NCBI RefSeq assembly: GCF_024585285.1
Contig: NZ_CP040755.1
Location: 1,984,001 to 2,048,000 of the forward strand
Origin: Colwellia sp. M166
GTDB taxonomy: Bacteria; Pseudomonadota; Gammaproteobacteria; Enterobacterales; Alteromonadaceae
Direction: 5' to 3'
Length of the DNA: 64,000 bases
Part shown: positions 54,156 to 63,247 of the stretch, one piece after another
Position numbering within the stretch: the stretch's first letter is position 1
Layout: each line of letters opens with the position of its first letter
Made by a program: the position numbers and the translations under genes
The notes under the pieces: generated by a model
Databases searched by the model: none
Told to the model about the DNA's origin: nothing
Seen by the model: only the letters and a program-made list of their open reading frames with translations

Positions 54156-54188
54156 AAAAAGTACTACTGAGCTAAGTAGTACTTTTTT
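54156..54188 (+). terminator. Strong intrinsic terminator
   Basis: A 13-bp stem (54156-54168 with 54175-54187), a 6-base loop and six T. It lies 12 bp after the stop codon of the PEP-CTERM remnant and probably belonged to it; it would also stop the glucosylglycerate operon. Confidence 0.88.
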
Positions 54189-54706
54189 CATAAATCTCGT
54201 ATAACGCATTCAGTGGTTGCACTAAAACCTCATTGGCAATATTGCGCTGATATCACTTCGTTTCACAGATGCCTGTAGGATTTAATACACTAAATCAATG
54301 CAGCTTATCAGTACACACCTCAATAACGATCAAATGATTTTAACTTCAAAAAACATTAAATTTCAATGCTTTATGGCACATATTGCTGCCACATTTTATC
54401 TTTAGAATTTCTCGCGCAGAGTTTATTCTGGATTTTATACTCAGTATCAACATAACTTTTGGTGCTATATTATCCGTCAAATTTACTACTGTAATCGAGA
54501 TAGCACCTGTGATTGTATATTTTTCAAACAAATGATATATACAAAAATAACCAGTATTATACCAAGCCAACCCATAAGCTAAGTTAACAATACCGGAATC
54601 GCTCGCCCAAAGTTAAAAATAAGCTAAAAATAAGATTGTTAAGATCTTATCAATAATAACGCTCGTATATATCCATCATGCATTAAGCGCTGAATTTTAG
54701 CTTGGT
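54189..54706. other. Intergenic region
   Basis: About 520 bases. A 74-codon minus-strand ORF at 54346-54570 lacks a ribosome site and family features and is judged spurious. The segment should carry the promoter for the flavin reductase gene. Nothing else was recognised. Confidence 0.4.
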
Positions 54707-55453
54707 GTGTCATGGCAATTTAATGCAGCAATAGAAGCTAACAATATCTGGGAGAACAACATCAACTATCAACATTACGACAGTGCTGACTTAGCAAAAA
54801 TGTCGAGTCGCTACCGCGCAAAGTTTATTAACAGCTTGTCTGGATATAAAAGTGTCAACCTTGTTGGCACACAAAACCTCGACGGCCAAAGCAATTTAGC
54901 AATATTCAGCTCGGTTGTGCATTTAGGCGCATCACCGGCACTCATTGGTTTTATCATGAGACCCGATAACGGCTCAAGGCACACACTAGATAATATTACA
55001 CAAAGCCAAAATTATACGATTAACCAAGTTTCAGCTGATTTTTATCAAGCGGCACATCAAACCTCAGCTCGTTACCCTGAACATGAAAGTGAATTTGTTA
55101 CTTGCAACTTATCTGAGCATTATATTGATGGGTTCAATGCGCCATTCGTTCAACAAAGTCGATTAAAATATGCAGTGAAATTACAAGAAATAATGCCAAT
55201 AGCAATCAATAACACTCAACTTATTATTGGTGAAATTGTTCATGTTATTTGTGATAGTACGGCTATTCAAGGTGATGGATATATTGATATAGAATCACTA
55301 AACACTGTCACTGCTTCAGGTTTAGATAGTTATCATACTGGTGAACGAATAGCGCGTTTGGCTTATGCAAAACCCGAGTTAAAAACGACCTCTATCGCAT
55401 TAGATGGTAGCGCTATCATCGATGATACCCTACAAAAAATAACAAGCAGTTAA
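54707..55453 (+). CDS. Flavin-reductase-like (FMN-binding split barrel) protein
   Basis: A 248-residue protein of the flavin reductase-like fold: SGYKSVNLVGTQNLDGQSNLA near residue 45, ALIGFIMRPDNGSRHTLDNI near 85 and LIIGEIVHV near 170. GTG at 54707 is the best start. The family binds FMN and reduces it or a substrate. The next gene, a DCC thiol-oxidoreductase, follows after 12 bp, so they form a pair. Such pairs are often seen near photolyase/ChrR stress clusters, but this one is 21 kb away. Confidence 0.82.
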   Translation: MSWQFNAAIEANNIWENNINYQHYDSADLAKMSSRYRAKFINSLSGYKSVNLVGTQNLDGQSNLAIFSSVVHLGASPALIGFIMRPDNGSRHTLDNITQSQNYTINQVSADFYQAAHQTSARYPEHESEFVTCNLSEHYIDGFNAPFVQQSRLKYAVKLQEIMPIAINNTQLIIGEIVHVICDSTAIQGDGYIDIESLNTVTASGLDSYHTGERIARLAYAKPELKTTSIALDGSAIIDDTLQKITSS

Positions 55454-55465
55454 TAAGATGAATAT

Positions 55466-55900
55466 ATGACAAATAAAACCTTAACTATTTTTTATGACGG
55501 TAATTGCCCTTTATGTACGCTAGAAATGCAAAAGCTAAAACGCTATGACACTAATAACCTTATTACCTTGGAGAATTTGCACCAAAAAGATTTCCCGATA
55601 AAGTACCCAGATATAAATACCGATGCAGCGATGAAAATATTACATGGTTTTTATCAAGGCAAAACCCTGCTGGCATTAGATGTAACACACAGAGCATGGA
55701 CACTGGTAGGCAAAGGAATACTGGTTGCCCCCCTACAATTTCCTATCATAAAGCAGCTTGCACATGGTTGTTATTTATTACTAGCAAAATACCGACAGCC
55801 AATTTCTCATTACTTATTCAATCGATTCGGTATTGGCATAAATTCATGTAAAGCTGGAAGTTGTTATGTTCAGCAAAAAAAGACTGATGAAGAGCGTTAA
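55466..55900 (+). CDS. DCC-family (DUF393) thiol-disulphide oxidoreductase-like protein
   Basis: A 144-residue protein starting TLTIFYDGNCPLCTLEMQKL, with the CPLC pair next to the FYDGxC motif that defines DUF393. Later it shows VTHRAWTLVGKG and a C-terminal AGSCYVQ. It probably has a thioredoxin-like fold with a redox CxxC site; no substrate is known. Co-transcribed with the flavin reductase-like gene. Confidence 0.88.
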   Translation: MTNKTLTIFYDGNCPLCTLEMQKLKRYDTNNLITLENLHQKDFPIKYPDINTDAAMKILHGFYQGKTLLALDVTHRAWTLVGKGILVAPLQFPIIKQLAHGCYLLLAKYRQPISHYLFNRFGIGINSCKAGSCYVQQKKTDEER

Positions 55901-56132
55901 TAATAACGTTAGAAGCCTTATTTTATCCGATCAGGCGCTCTGGGACGCTTAGCAAGCTTGTGATTATAGTTGCTACTAAAAGCAATGCACCTTTGGTTTA
56001 ATCCATATATCAAAAAATCCTTTATTTAAAAATAAGATAATAAATTTACGGCTCACATGTTGCTTAGAGTCTACAACAGGTAATTTTATTGACGCTGTTA
56101 TTAAAGTGGAAATCATTTAAAGGATAAATATT

Positions 56133-57344
56133 GTGGATGAAACAACCCTTAATGTAAAAGCAATGTATGAAGAATACCCATACCCAACCGGTGGCATTAT
56201 GATGAGATCGGGGTGCGATGTTAATTTACTATTAAGTCACGTAGAAATATCACGAAAAACTTCAGGGCCAATGTATGCTTTAGATGCAGGTTGTGGACGT
56301 GGAGTTGGTGTAATTGGTGCTGCAATGCTGCAACCAAATATTCATTTCATTGGCGCTGATATGAATACCACAGCACTAAAAGATGCTAAAAAAACGGCTG
56401 AAGAAAGAAATATTAACAATGTTAAATTTGTTGAAGCTAACTTGATGACACTTGAGGGGATCGAAGTTCCGCCCGGAGGCTTCGATGTTATTTATTCTTC
56501 AGGAGTGCTCCATCACCTTTCGGACCCGTTGGTAGGGTTACAAAATTTAGAGAAAATTCTAGCGCCACATGGCGTTATATCCCTCATGTTATACGGAAGT
56601 TATGGTCGCCAAGCCCTATACCGGTTTATAGAGGGCATTGATATATTAATGCCAGACGAAAAAACAATAAAAGAACGCTTACCCTACACAAGGCTAATGT
56701 CACAAGCTGCCGGACAGTCACTGTTCAAAAACAATTACTGGCAAGATACCGATAAAGTAAATGACGTAGAGTTTGTTGATCGCTGTTTAAATGTCAACGA
56801 AGTCAGTTACGATATTGATTCCTTGTGGGAGTTAATCGACAAAGCAGATATGCATTTTATTCGATGGGATAATATTGCCGAGTGGTCAATTGAACATTTA
56901 TTTACGGCTCCACATTTACTAAATAAATTACGCCAATTAGCGCCAAAAGATCAATTCAAGATTATTGAACGAATGTTTGAGCGTCCGCGTCTAGAGCTTC
57001 TGATAAGTAAAAAAGACAATCCTCGACGTCTACCAGTTCCGATTAATATGATACATAAACTTAATTTTTCTGTTACTCCTGAGGTTTCCTTTTCAGTAGA
57101 AAAAAGAAATCTAAATGGTTTTCAACGTATTGAATCAATAAGCTACAAATTAAAAGCAAATGAATCATTGCGAATTACCGACAACGCTGTCGCAAAAGCA
57201 GCTCTGCTACTCGTGGATCAAGATAGGTTATTTACAGGTCAAGAGCTTATTTTTGCTCTTAAAGATAATGGTTTATCACAAACAGACGCTATCAACGCGT
57301 TAATAAAGTTATTGCAGTTAGAAATTATTTATTGCCCACATTGA
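56133..57344 (+). CDS. Class I SAM-dependent methyltransferase
   Basis: A 403-residue protein. An N-terminal MYEEYPYPTGG motif precedes the SAM-binding fold: LDAGCGRGVGVIGAAML (motif I), FIGADMNTTAL, FVEANLMTLE and DVIYSSGVLHHLSDP. The second half (about 200-403) is a helical extension lacking a known domain; its end resembles a winged-helix-like dimer segment. Start is GTG at 56133 after an AAGGA site. The YPYP motif occurs in methyltransferases of unknown target. It stands alone between the DCC gene and the convergent MmcQ gene. Confidence 0.85.
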   Translation: MDETTLNVKAMYEEYPYPTGGIMMRSGCDVNLLLSHVEISRKTSGPMYALDAGCGRGVGVIGAAMLQPNIHFIGADMNTTALKDAKKTAEERNINNVKFVEANLMTLEGIEVPPGGFDVIYSSGVLHHLSDPLVGLQNLEKILAPHGVISLMLYGSYGRQALYRFIEGIDILMPDEKTIKERLPYTRLMSQAAGQSLFKNNYWQDTDKVNDVEFVDRCLNVNEVSYDIDSLWELIDKADMHFIRWDNIAEWSIEHLFTAPHLLNKLRQLAPKDQFKIIERMFERPRLELLISKKDNPRRLPVPINMIHKLNFSVTPEVSFSVEKRNLNGFQRIESISYKLKANESLRITDNAVAKAALLLVDQDRLFTGQELIFALKDNGLSQTDAINALIKLLQLEIIYCPH

Positions 57345-57381
57345 CAATCAACAACTCTGGATCTTTATAAAAATAGCAGGA

Positions 57382-57774
57382 TTAAAGATGTAGTAAAATT
57401 GACTCTTGTTCTTTCTTCGGCAGTTTGCTCACCACCAATAGGTAAGAATTATCAATCATGCGCTCAATTTCACCTTGTGGAATTGAGCCATCTAAAATTA
57501 CCGTATTCCATTGTGACTTATTCATATGATAGCCAGGTATAATGGCTGGAAAAATATCTCGCAGTATTACAGCCTCATCGCGGCCACATTTTAAGTTAAT
57601 ACAATAGTGCCCTGCCATTTTGCCGTTAGTACCTTTTTCATTACCCTTACCTAAAGATAAAGTCGCGAACATTTTATTTTTCACCTTAAAGACACTAACA
57701 TCAGAGCCAAAAGGGTGATAGATACAAGCTTCAATTTTATCGAGTAAGTAACGCTTAACTTGCATATTATCCAT
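57382..57774 (-). CDS. MmcQ/YjbR-family protein
   Basis: A 130-residue protein with the MmcQ/YjbR pattern: YHPFGSDVSVFKVKNKMFA, INLKCGRDEAVILRD and PGYHMNKSQWNTVILDG, ending with a helix containing IDNSYLLVVSKL. The fold resembles a small CyaY-like or double-wing DNA-binding domain, but the function is unknown. It converges with the methyltransferase gene. Confidence 0.88.
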   Translation of the reverse strand: MDNMQVKRYLLDKIEACIYHPFGSDVSVFKVKNKMFATLSLGKGNEKGTNGKMAGHYCINLKCGRDEAVILRDIFPAIIPGYHMNKSQWNTVILDGSIPQGEIERMIDNSYLLVVSKLPKKEQESILLHL

Positions 57775-57875
57775 AGTGTAAACACCCTTTTCTTATGTTA
57801 TTAAAAACCAGACAACTATAAATTTATCAGTAACTTAATAAATAACCTTAACACAAAAACACTTAATAAGTTGCA

Positions 57876-60056
57876 TTAGCGATAAGTGACTAGTGTAGGA
57901 ATAGTCAATATTTTACTTCCTGCACGTTTTAAGCCGTAATAAATACTAAAAAATACCGAAAACACTAGGCTAAGGCTGAGCAATGAGTCAAGCGGCTGCG
58001 TTGAAAGGACCGCAATTTGGTAACATGCTGTTGCAGCTAAATAAGCTAAGGTAAAGCTCCATAAAGCTGCAAACACAGCCCAACGCGTGCCCACCTCATT
58101 TTTAATCGCCCCCATAGCAGCAGCACATGGTGTATAGAGTAGAATGAAGAGTAAATAACTGAATGCACCAATTTTTCCGGCAAATGCTGCCTGCATAATA
58201 GTAATGGTACTTTCAGCAACACCTTGTTCTTGTGCGGCAACCTCAATACTCGAGACATCACCAATATCCGTACCTAATGGATCATCCGCTTCGATACCTT
58301 GTAAATTATCGCTGATACTTGTTAGTGCTTGCTGCCATAAATCTTGCATTGAGTCTGGCTCTGTTGGCTCTTCTGACATCGGCGAATATAAACTATTAAA
58401 CGTGGCAACTAAGGCTTCTTTGGCAAATAACCCGGTTATAATGCCAACACTGGCTTGCCAATTGTCTTCTTTAACGCCCATTGGCGCGAGTAATGGCGTA
58501 ACCACTTGTGCAGTCTTACTCAATAAAGAATCTTGGCTATCATGATGACCAAATTCACCATCAGTACCTAAAGAGTTAAAGAAGTTTAGAATACACACCA
58601 CGACAACAATGGTTTTACCGGCACCAACTACAAATGAGCGAGTGCGTTGCCATACACGCTTAAATAAATATGAAGGTTTAGGCCATTCATATAAAGGTAA
58701 TTCCATAATATTAATAGAATTTTTACCCATTAAGATAGTTTTCTTGAGTAGTAAGCCAGTAAATAATGCCGCAGCAATACCAATAAGGTATAACAAGAAG
58801 ACTAAGTTCTGCCCTGAATCTGGAAAAAACGCTGCAGCAAATAAAGCATAAACCGGTAAGCGTGCACCACATGACATAAACGGCGACATCATTACCGTCG
58901 TAATACGCTCGCGTTCATTATCCAAAATTCGTGCTGACATCACCGCCGGCACAGTACAGCCAAAACCAACAATCAAGGGAACAAAAGCTTTACCTGGTAG
59001 GCCAATTTTTTGCATCGCTGTATCAACAACAAATGCCGCCCTAGCTAAATAGCCACTACTTTCTAGTAATGACAAGCCAATAAATAAACAGGCAATAACA
59101 GGAATGAATGTAGCTACCGTTTGAATACCTAAGCCGATACCACTTAAAATGGTAGTAAGCCAAGCAGGTAAGTTAAAGCTACTTAAAAAATGTAGAGGAT
59201 AATCAACAAAGATTGCACCTGCTAAAATGTCAAAAAAATCAATAAAAGCGCTACCAATATTAATCGCGAACATAAATAATAAATACATCATCACTAAAAA
59301 TATCGGTACACCCAAAACAGGATGTAGCATCCAGTGATCTAATTTATCACTAAATCTGCTGTTATTTGTTGGCTCCGTGGCAACTTCAGCCAATAGCTGA
59401 TGAATAAAATCATATCTTGCCTGCATGACTGCCATGGCATTTTTATCAGCTGACTGACATGCTTGGTTTTTACTACAAGCTTGGCGTTCCAACTCTAAAG
59501 GCATACCTTGATGATCAGCAAGTTCAGCGGGTAAGGTTAATACATGGCGCTTAGCGCTAGCCTTAGGTATGTCTTTTAATGCGGCTTTAATTGCGTTGCC
59601 GGCATGTTTACCAATACTATTCTCAGTAACTACCGGACAAGCTAATTTATCAGACAGTTTTTGCAAATCTATGTTTGGCGCTTCTTTACGATCCACTTTA
59701 TTGAGCACAACAATCATAGGTATGCCAAGCTCAAGTAACTGCGTGGTTAAATATAATTGTCGTTTAAGTTGGGTGGCATCAATAACATTAACTAAACAAT
59801 CAATACTATTTTGACGTAAAAAATCTTGGCTAATAGATAGGTCTTTACTTTGCTGATTGCGCTGAGTTAACGAGCTAATTCCAGGTAAATCAGTGAGTAA
59901 TGTCAACTTCCCATTCAATTGACATTGTTGTTTTTTTGCCGCAACCGTAACACCAGTCCAGTTGCCAGTTTTTTGTTTCGCTCCTGTTAAGGCATTAAAT
60001 AGTGTGCTTTTTCCTGAATTAGCAAAGCCAACTAAGGCAAAGTTTTGTTCGATCAT
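57876..60056 (-). CDS. feoB: Ferrous iron transport protein B
   Basis: Inner-membrane Fe(II) transporter, 726 residues. The N-terminal G domain has G1 GFANSGKST (usually GNPNSGKT), G3 DLPGISSL at about 56 and G4 NKVD at 119-122. A membrane part of about ten helices follows, with the two gate motifs around FVPLIVGFGCTVPAVM and SPFMSCGARLPVYALF (conserved Cys in each), and a C-terminal TPCAAAMGAIKNE. An intracellular insert with LDNLQGIE-type acidic residues lies near 590-620. FeoA is upstream, overlapping by 1 bp; no FeoC was seen. Expression should be iron-repressed through the Fur site. Confidence 0.95.
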   Translation of the reverse strand: MIEQNFALVGFANSGKSTLFNALTGAKQKTGNWTGVTVAAKKQQCQLNGKLTLLTDLPGISSLTQRNQQSKDLSISQDFLRQNSIDCLVNVIDATQLKRQLYLTTQLLELGIPMIVVLNKVDRKEAPNIDLQKLSDKLACPVVTENSIGKHAGNAIKAALKDIPKASAKRHVLTLPAELADHQGMPLELERQACSKNQACQSADKNAMAVMQARYDFIHQLLAEVATEPTNNSRFSDKLDHWMLHPVLGVPIFLVMMYLLFMFAINIGSAFIDFFDILAGAIFVDYPLHFLSSFNLPAWLTTILSGIGLGIQTVATFIPVIACLFIGLSLLESSGYLARAAFVVDTAMQKIGLPGKAFVPLIVGFGCTVPAVMSARILDNERERITTVMMSPFMSCGARLPVYALFAAAFFPDSGQNLVFLLYLIGIAAALFTGLLLKKTILMGKNSINIMELPLYEWPKPSYLFKRVWQRTRSFVVGAGKTIVVVVCILNFFNSLGTDGEFGHHDSQDSLLSKTAQVVTPLLAPMGVKEDNWQASVGIITGLFAKEALVATFNSLYSPMSEEPTEPDSMQDLWQQALTSISDNLQGIEADDPLGTDIGDVSSIEVAAQEQGVAESTITIMQAAFAGKIGAFSYLLFILLYTPCAAAMGAIKNEVGTRWAVFAALWSFTLAYLAATACYQIAVLSTQPLDSLLSLSLVFSVFFSIYYGLKRAGSKILTIPTLVTYR

Positions 60057-60283
60057 TAGGCTAATAACTCAATTTTAATTTGATTGGCAATTGCTACGGG
60101 CAAACACATTTTCGTACCATGCAAGTGAAAAGCAATAGGACCGTTAAATGGGGCTTTATGCGCCAGTGATATTTCGCTTTTCAATGCAAAACCTTGCTCA
60201 ATCAGTTGGGCACTTAAATCAAAATCTGTCGGTAAATAGCTAATACGTGCCGACTGGTTCACGGTTAACTCTGATAAAGTCAT
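60056..60283 (-). CDS. feoA: Ferrous iron transport protein A
   Basis: A 75-residue SH3-like cytoplasmic protein that supports FeoB function. Features: a short N-terminal LSELTVNQSARI, then IEQGFALKSEISLAHKAPF and an ending LPVAIANQIKIELLA, standard for FeoA. It starts 16 bp after the Fur site and overlaps feoB by one base. Confidence 0.92.
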   Translation of the reverse strand: MTLSELTVNQSARISYLPTDFDLSAQLIEQGFALKSEISLAHKAPFNGPIAFHLHGTKMCLPVAIANQIKIELLA

Positions 60284-60298
60284 AACAAGACATCCAAA

Positions 60299-60313
60299 CG
60301 ATAATAATTATCA
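60299..60313 (-). promoter_or_regulatory. Fur box of feoAB
   Basis: CGATAATAATTATCA matches the 7-1-7 Fur consensus (TGATAATnATTATCA) at all but the first base. It sits 16 bp upstream of the feoA start, within the promoter, so iron-loaded Fur would block feoAB. Confidence 0.9.
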
Positions 60314-60898
60314 TTTAATGGTACTAGAATGAACCACCTGCAACAACATAATAAATCATCATTTCAATGCTATTTTGATCTAACTCAGTGTTCTAGCTTA
60401 TTAGCTATTAAAATTGCCTCTTAATTATTTGATCGATACGATTATTTTCTACTCAAATTTTTTTAATCATTCTGACTTCCAAAGATGCTTTCGAGGTCAT
60501 ACCAAACCTATTAAGTTTGTTCTCTGTGAGCGCTTACCAAGAGTGATTTTAAAAGGCTTACAGGCCGTGTTATTGATTTCGATAAGGTTCTCACAGGGAT
60601 GTGAGTCATTAGAGCAACGCAGGAGCAGTTGTCGAGAACAACCATTATCTTCAACCAATGCCTTGCCTGCATGGATTTAGGTACTTAGGTTCAGTCTGGA
60701 ACTGTGAACCTGTGCCGCTAAAGCTTTTAAACTTCACTGAGTGGGAAGAAACTTAGTAAAATTGGTATAATATTATTTATGACGAGTAGACGATAACAGT
60801 AATATGCAACAGACAAAGTCACTATATTGGCGGAATAAAGGATGACAAATCAGATTACACTGGCACAATAGCTAAGTAATAATACAAAAGGATATGCA
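60314..60898. repeat. Structured intergenic element upstream of the protease gene
   Basis: About 585 bases. The segment 60480-60720 is denser in G and C and contains several hairpins: CTCACA/TGTGAG at 60590-60605, GTTGT/ACAAC at 60628-60642 and AGGTTCA/TGAACCT at 60687-60711. It looks like a dispersed non-coding repeat rather than a gene; the 88-codon ORF at 60414-60680 has no protein-like features. No further copy exists in this window. The last 40 bases hold the AAGGAT ribosome site of the protease. Confidence 0.45.
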
Positions 60899-62152
60899 AT
60901 GAGAGTTATTTTTGCTCTGCTACTTATCGGTTTTAGTACCTTAAGTTACGCAGTTGAGCAGGCCGAAGAAATTTTTAAACAACTGGCCCCATCACTTTAT
61001 CAAATTCGTTTAATCGACAAAGCTAGTGGTGAGAAATCATCTATTGGTTCGGGCTTTCAAATTAGCAGTGACGGCCTTATTGCCACTAATTATCATGTTA
61101 TTTCTGGTTATGCTCGTCACCCGCATAAATACACCATTGAATATTTAGACAATCAAGGCAACAAAGCGCAACTGAAGTTAAAAAGTGTTGATGTTATTAA
61201 TGACTTAGCGATAGTGCAGCGCGAGGTTAGCAGCGAAATGCCTTATTTTGACATTGCTCAGCAAGCGCCAACTAAAGGTGAAGAGCTTTACTCATTAGGT
61301 AACCCTCATGATTTAGGTATGATTGTGGTCCCCGGCACCTATAATGGCTTAAAAAATGAATCCTTTAATGATCGAATCCACTTCACTGGCTCAGTAAACT
61401 CAGGTATGAGTGGTGGCCCAGTGGTTAACAAAAATACCGAAGTTGTTGGTATTAACGTTGCAACCTCAGGCAATCAAATTGGTTTTTTAGTACCACATGA
61501 CAAGCTACTAGCACTATACCTAGACTATAAAGCTAGTCCGCCAGAAAGTATTGAACAACAAATGACTGCGCAACTGATGCAAAACCAAAATAAGTTGATC
61601 AGTACGATAATGGACAGTGATTGGCAACTCAAGCAGTTAGGCAGAGGCTTAATTCCAACCATCGATGTACCTTTTGTCCGTTGTTGGGGTGAGTCAAATT
61701 CAGATAAAGCTGATGCCCAAATTATGGCAGCCGTCGCCAATTGTGACTTAGATGAGAATACCTATATTTCTTCCGACTTTTTTACCGGTTCGCTAGAAAT
61801 GGAATATCGTTACATGGAGTCAAATAAAATTGGCAGTACTAAGTTTTACCATATCTTTGAGCGCCAGTTAAACCAAGTAGCGCCAGGTAACCAAGCAGGT
61901 AAAGATGATGTAACCGACTATCAATGCCACCATGACATTGTGATGCCTGAAACCAGTAATATAAAAAATAAAGCAGTATTTTGTACCCGCGCTTATAAAG
62001 CCTTTCCTGACCTCTACGATGTACTTTATATCGCAATATCTGTTGATCATGAGCAATATGCATTACTGAGCCATTTCACCATATCAGGGGTAGCACAAGA
62101 CACCTCATTGGCTTTTCTTGCTAAGTTTATGGAGTCGGTTTCATGGAAATAA
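60899..62152 (+). CDS. Secreted trypsin-like serine protease
   Basis: Signal peptide MRVIFALLLIGFSTLSYA, then an S1/HtrA-like protease domain with catalytic His66 (TNYHVIS), Asp102 (VINDLAIV) and Ser171 (SGMSGGPVV). There is no PDZ domain; instead a C-terminal part of about 180 residues follows, with Cys pairs in VRCWGE, NCDLDE, YQCHH and FCTRA that could form disulphides. It ends inside the start of an FHA-domain membrane protein gene (10-bp overlap), so the two act together. Periplasmic; target unknown. Confidence 0.87.
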   Translation: MRVIFALLLIGFSTLSYAVEQAEEIFKQLAPSLYQIRLIDKASGEKSSIGSGFQISSDGLIATNYHVISGYARHPHKYTIEYLDNQGNKAQLKLKSVDVINDLAIVQREVSSEMPYFDIAQQAPTKGEELYSLGNPHDLGMIVVPGTYNGLKNESFNDRIHFTGSVNSGMSGGPVVNKNTEVVGINVATSGNQIGFLVPHDKLLALYLDYKASPPESIEQQMTAQLMQNQNKLISTIMDSDWQLKQLGRGLIPTIDVPFVRCWGESNSDKADAQIMAAVANCDLDENTYISSDFFTGSLEMEYRYMESNKIGSTKFYHIFERQLNQVAPGNQAGKDDVTDYQCHHDIVMPETSNIKNKAVFCTRAYKAFPDLYDVLYIAISVDHEQYALLSHFTISGVAQDTSLAFLAKFMESVSWK

Positions 62153-63111
62153 TTATTGAAGAAATCAGCCATGGTCACAAGCTATTGGGTCGTCATAAAT
62201 TTGCCACAGATAACATCACTATTGGTCGTGGTTACGACAACGATATTATCATTAGTGACCCGCATGTTTGTGCCAACCACCTGCACTTACAATTTAACGG
62301 TGAACATTGGCTCGTTAGCGATCAAGGCTCAATTAATGGCAGCTACCTTGAAGACAGCAAAGAAAACATTATTCAGCAGCAAGTAAAGTCTGGCGATATT
62401 ATCACCATTGGTAAAAGCCAAGTGCGCCTAGTTTTTCCAAGTCATCCGGTTGAAGAAAGTATAGCCATCAGTCCGTTTGAGGGCTTAATTAACTTAGCAC
62501 GTCATCCGTTAGTCCTGGCGTTAAGCATGAGTTTATTCGCTCTTATTGCCGGTTGGATTATTAACTTAAACAACGCCAATGAAGTCACGCTAACCCAAAT
62601 ACTAGTACCGACCATAGGTTTAACATTTGGCTTTGCCTTATGGCCTGCTGGCATAGCATTAGTTTCGCATTTAACTAAACACGATGCGCGCTTTTGGACC
62701 CAAATGGGTATTAGCTTTATCTTTTTTAATTTAATGTGGTTCAGTGATATTTTTGAAAATATTGTGCACTTTAATACCTCAAGCAACTTTTCAATGTTGT
62801 GGACCATTGCCATCATCCCTTTACTATTGGCATTTTGCTTGTTTTGGCTCAACTGCTATGTTGGCTTTCATATGACCTTGCGTCGTAGAAACGTTGTCTC
62901 ATTATGTTTAGTACTACTGCTATTTGGCGGCAGCTTAATCATACAAATGAGTAAACGGCCAGACTTTAACCCTCGACCACAGTTTGATACGACAATAATG
63001 TCGCCAGCCTTTCTATTTACCCCCAGTAGTAATGTTGAAAACTTTGTTAGCGATAGCGCTAAGCTATTTGACAAAGTATCGAAGGAAGCTGAAGAAGATA
63101 ACAAAGAATAA
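62143..63111 (+). CDS. FHA-domain membrane protein
   Basis: A 322-residue protein: N-terminal FHA domain (about 1-100) with GRGYDNDIIISDP, VCANHLHL and DQGSINGSYLED, which bind phosphothreonine in relatives; then four hydrophobic helices (about 125-145, 152-175, 185-205, 220-245, with possibly a fifth near 255) and a soluble tail. The FHA faces the cytoplasm. It is translationally coupled to the secreted protease, suggesting that cytoplasmic phospho-signals and protease activity are linked through this membrane protein. No Ser/Thr kinase gene is in view. Confidence 0.87.
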   Translation: MEIIIEEISHGHKLLGRHKFATDNITIGRGYDNDIIISDPHVCANHLHLQFNGEHWLVSDQGSINGSYLEDSKENIIQQQVKSGDIITIGKSQVRLVFPSHPVEESIAISPFEGLINLARHPLVLALSMSLFALIAGWIINLNNANEVTLTQILVPTIGLTFGFALWPAGIALVSHLTKHDARFWTQMGISFIFFNLMWFSDIFENIVHFNTSSNFSMLWTIAIIPLLLAFCLFWLNCYVGFHMTLRRRNVVSLCLVLLLFGGSLIIQMSKRPDFNPRPQFDTTIMSPAFLFTPSSNVENFVSDSAKLFDKVSKEAEEDNKE

Positions 63112-63188
63112 CCATATAACGTAGTGATAACTCTCACCGGTATGAGGTTGTTAAACTAATCAAATTTAACCAGCTATTTTAATAAAAA

Positions 63189-63212
63189 GGCTGCTCATAA
63201 ATATGAGCAGCC
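63189..63212. terminator. Bidirectional terminator between the FHA gene and trpS
   Basis: A 10-11 bp stem, GGCTGCTCAT (63189-63198) with ATGAGCAGCC (63203-63212). On the minus strand it is followed by TTTTTATT, ending trpS; on the plus strand it is followed by a weaker T-rich stretch, possibly ending the protease/FHA operon. Confidence 0.85.
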
Positions 63213-63247
63213 AAAGTTTGACTCTTTTATACCCGAAATAGACCCGC

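Noticed and set aside
54346..54570. 74-codon minus-strand ORF before the flavin reductase gene
   Set aside because: No ribosome site, unusual composition, no domain; likely chance in AT-rich DNA.
60414..60680. 88-codon ORF in the hairpin-rich element
   Set aside because: Residue pattern is not protein-like and the start lacks a ribosome site; hairpins explain the open frame better.
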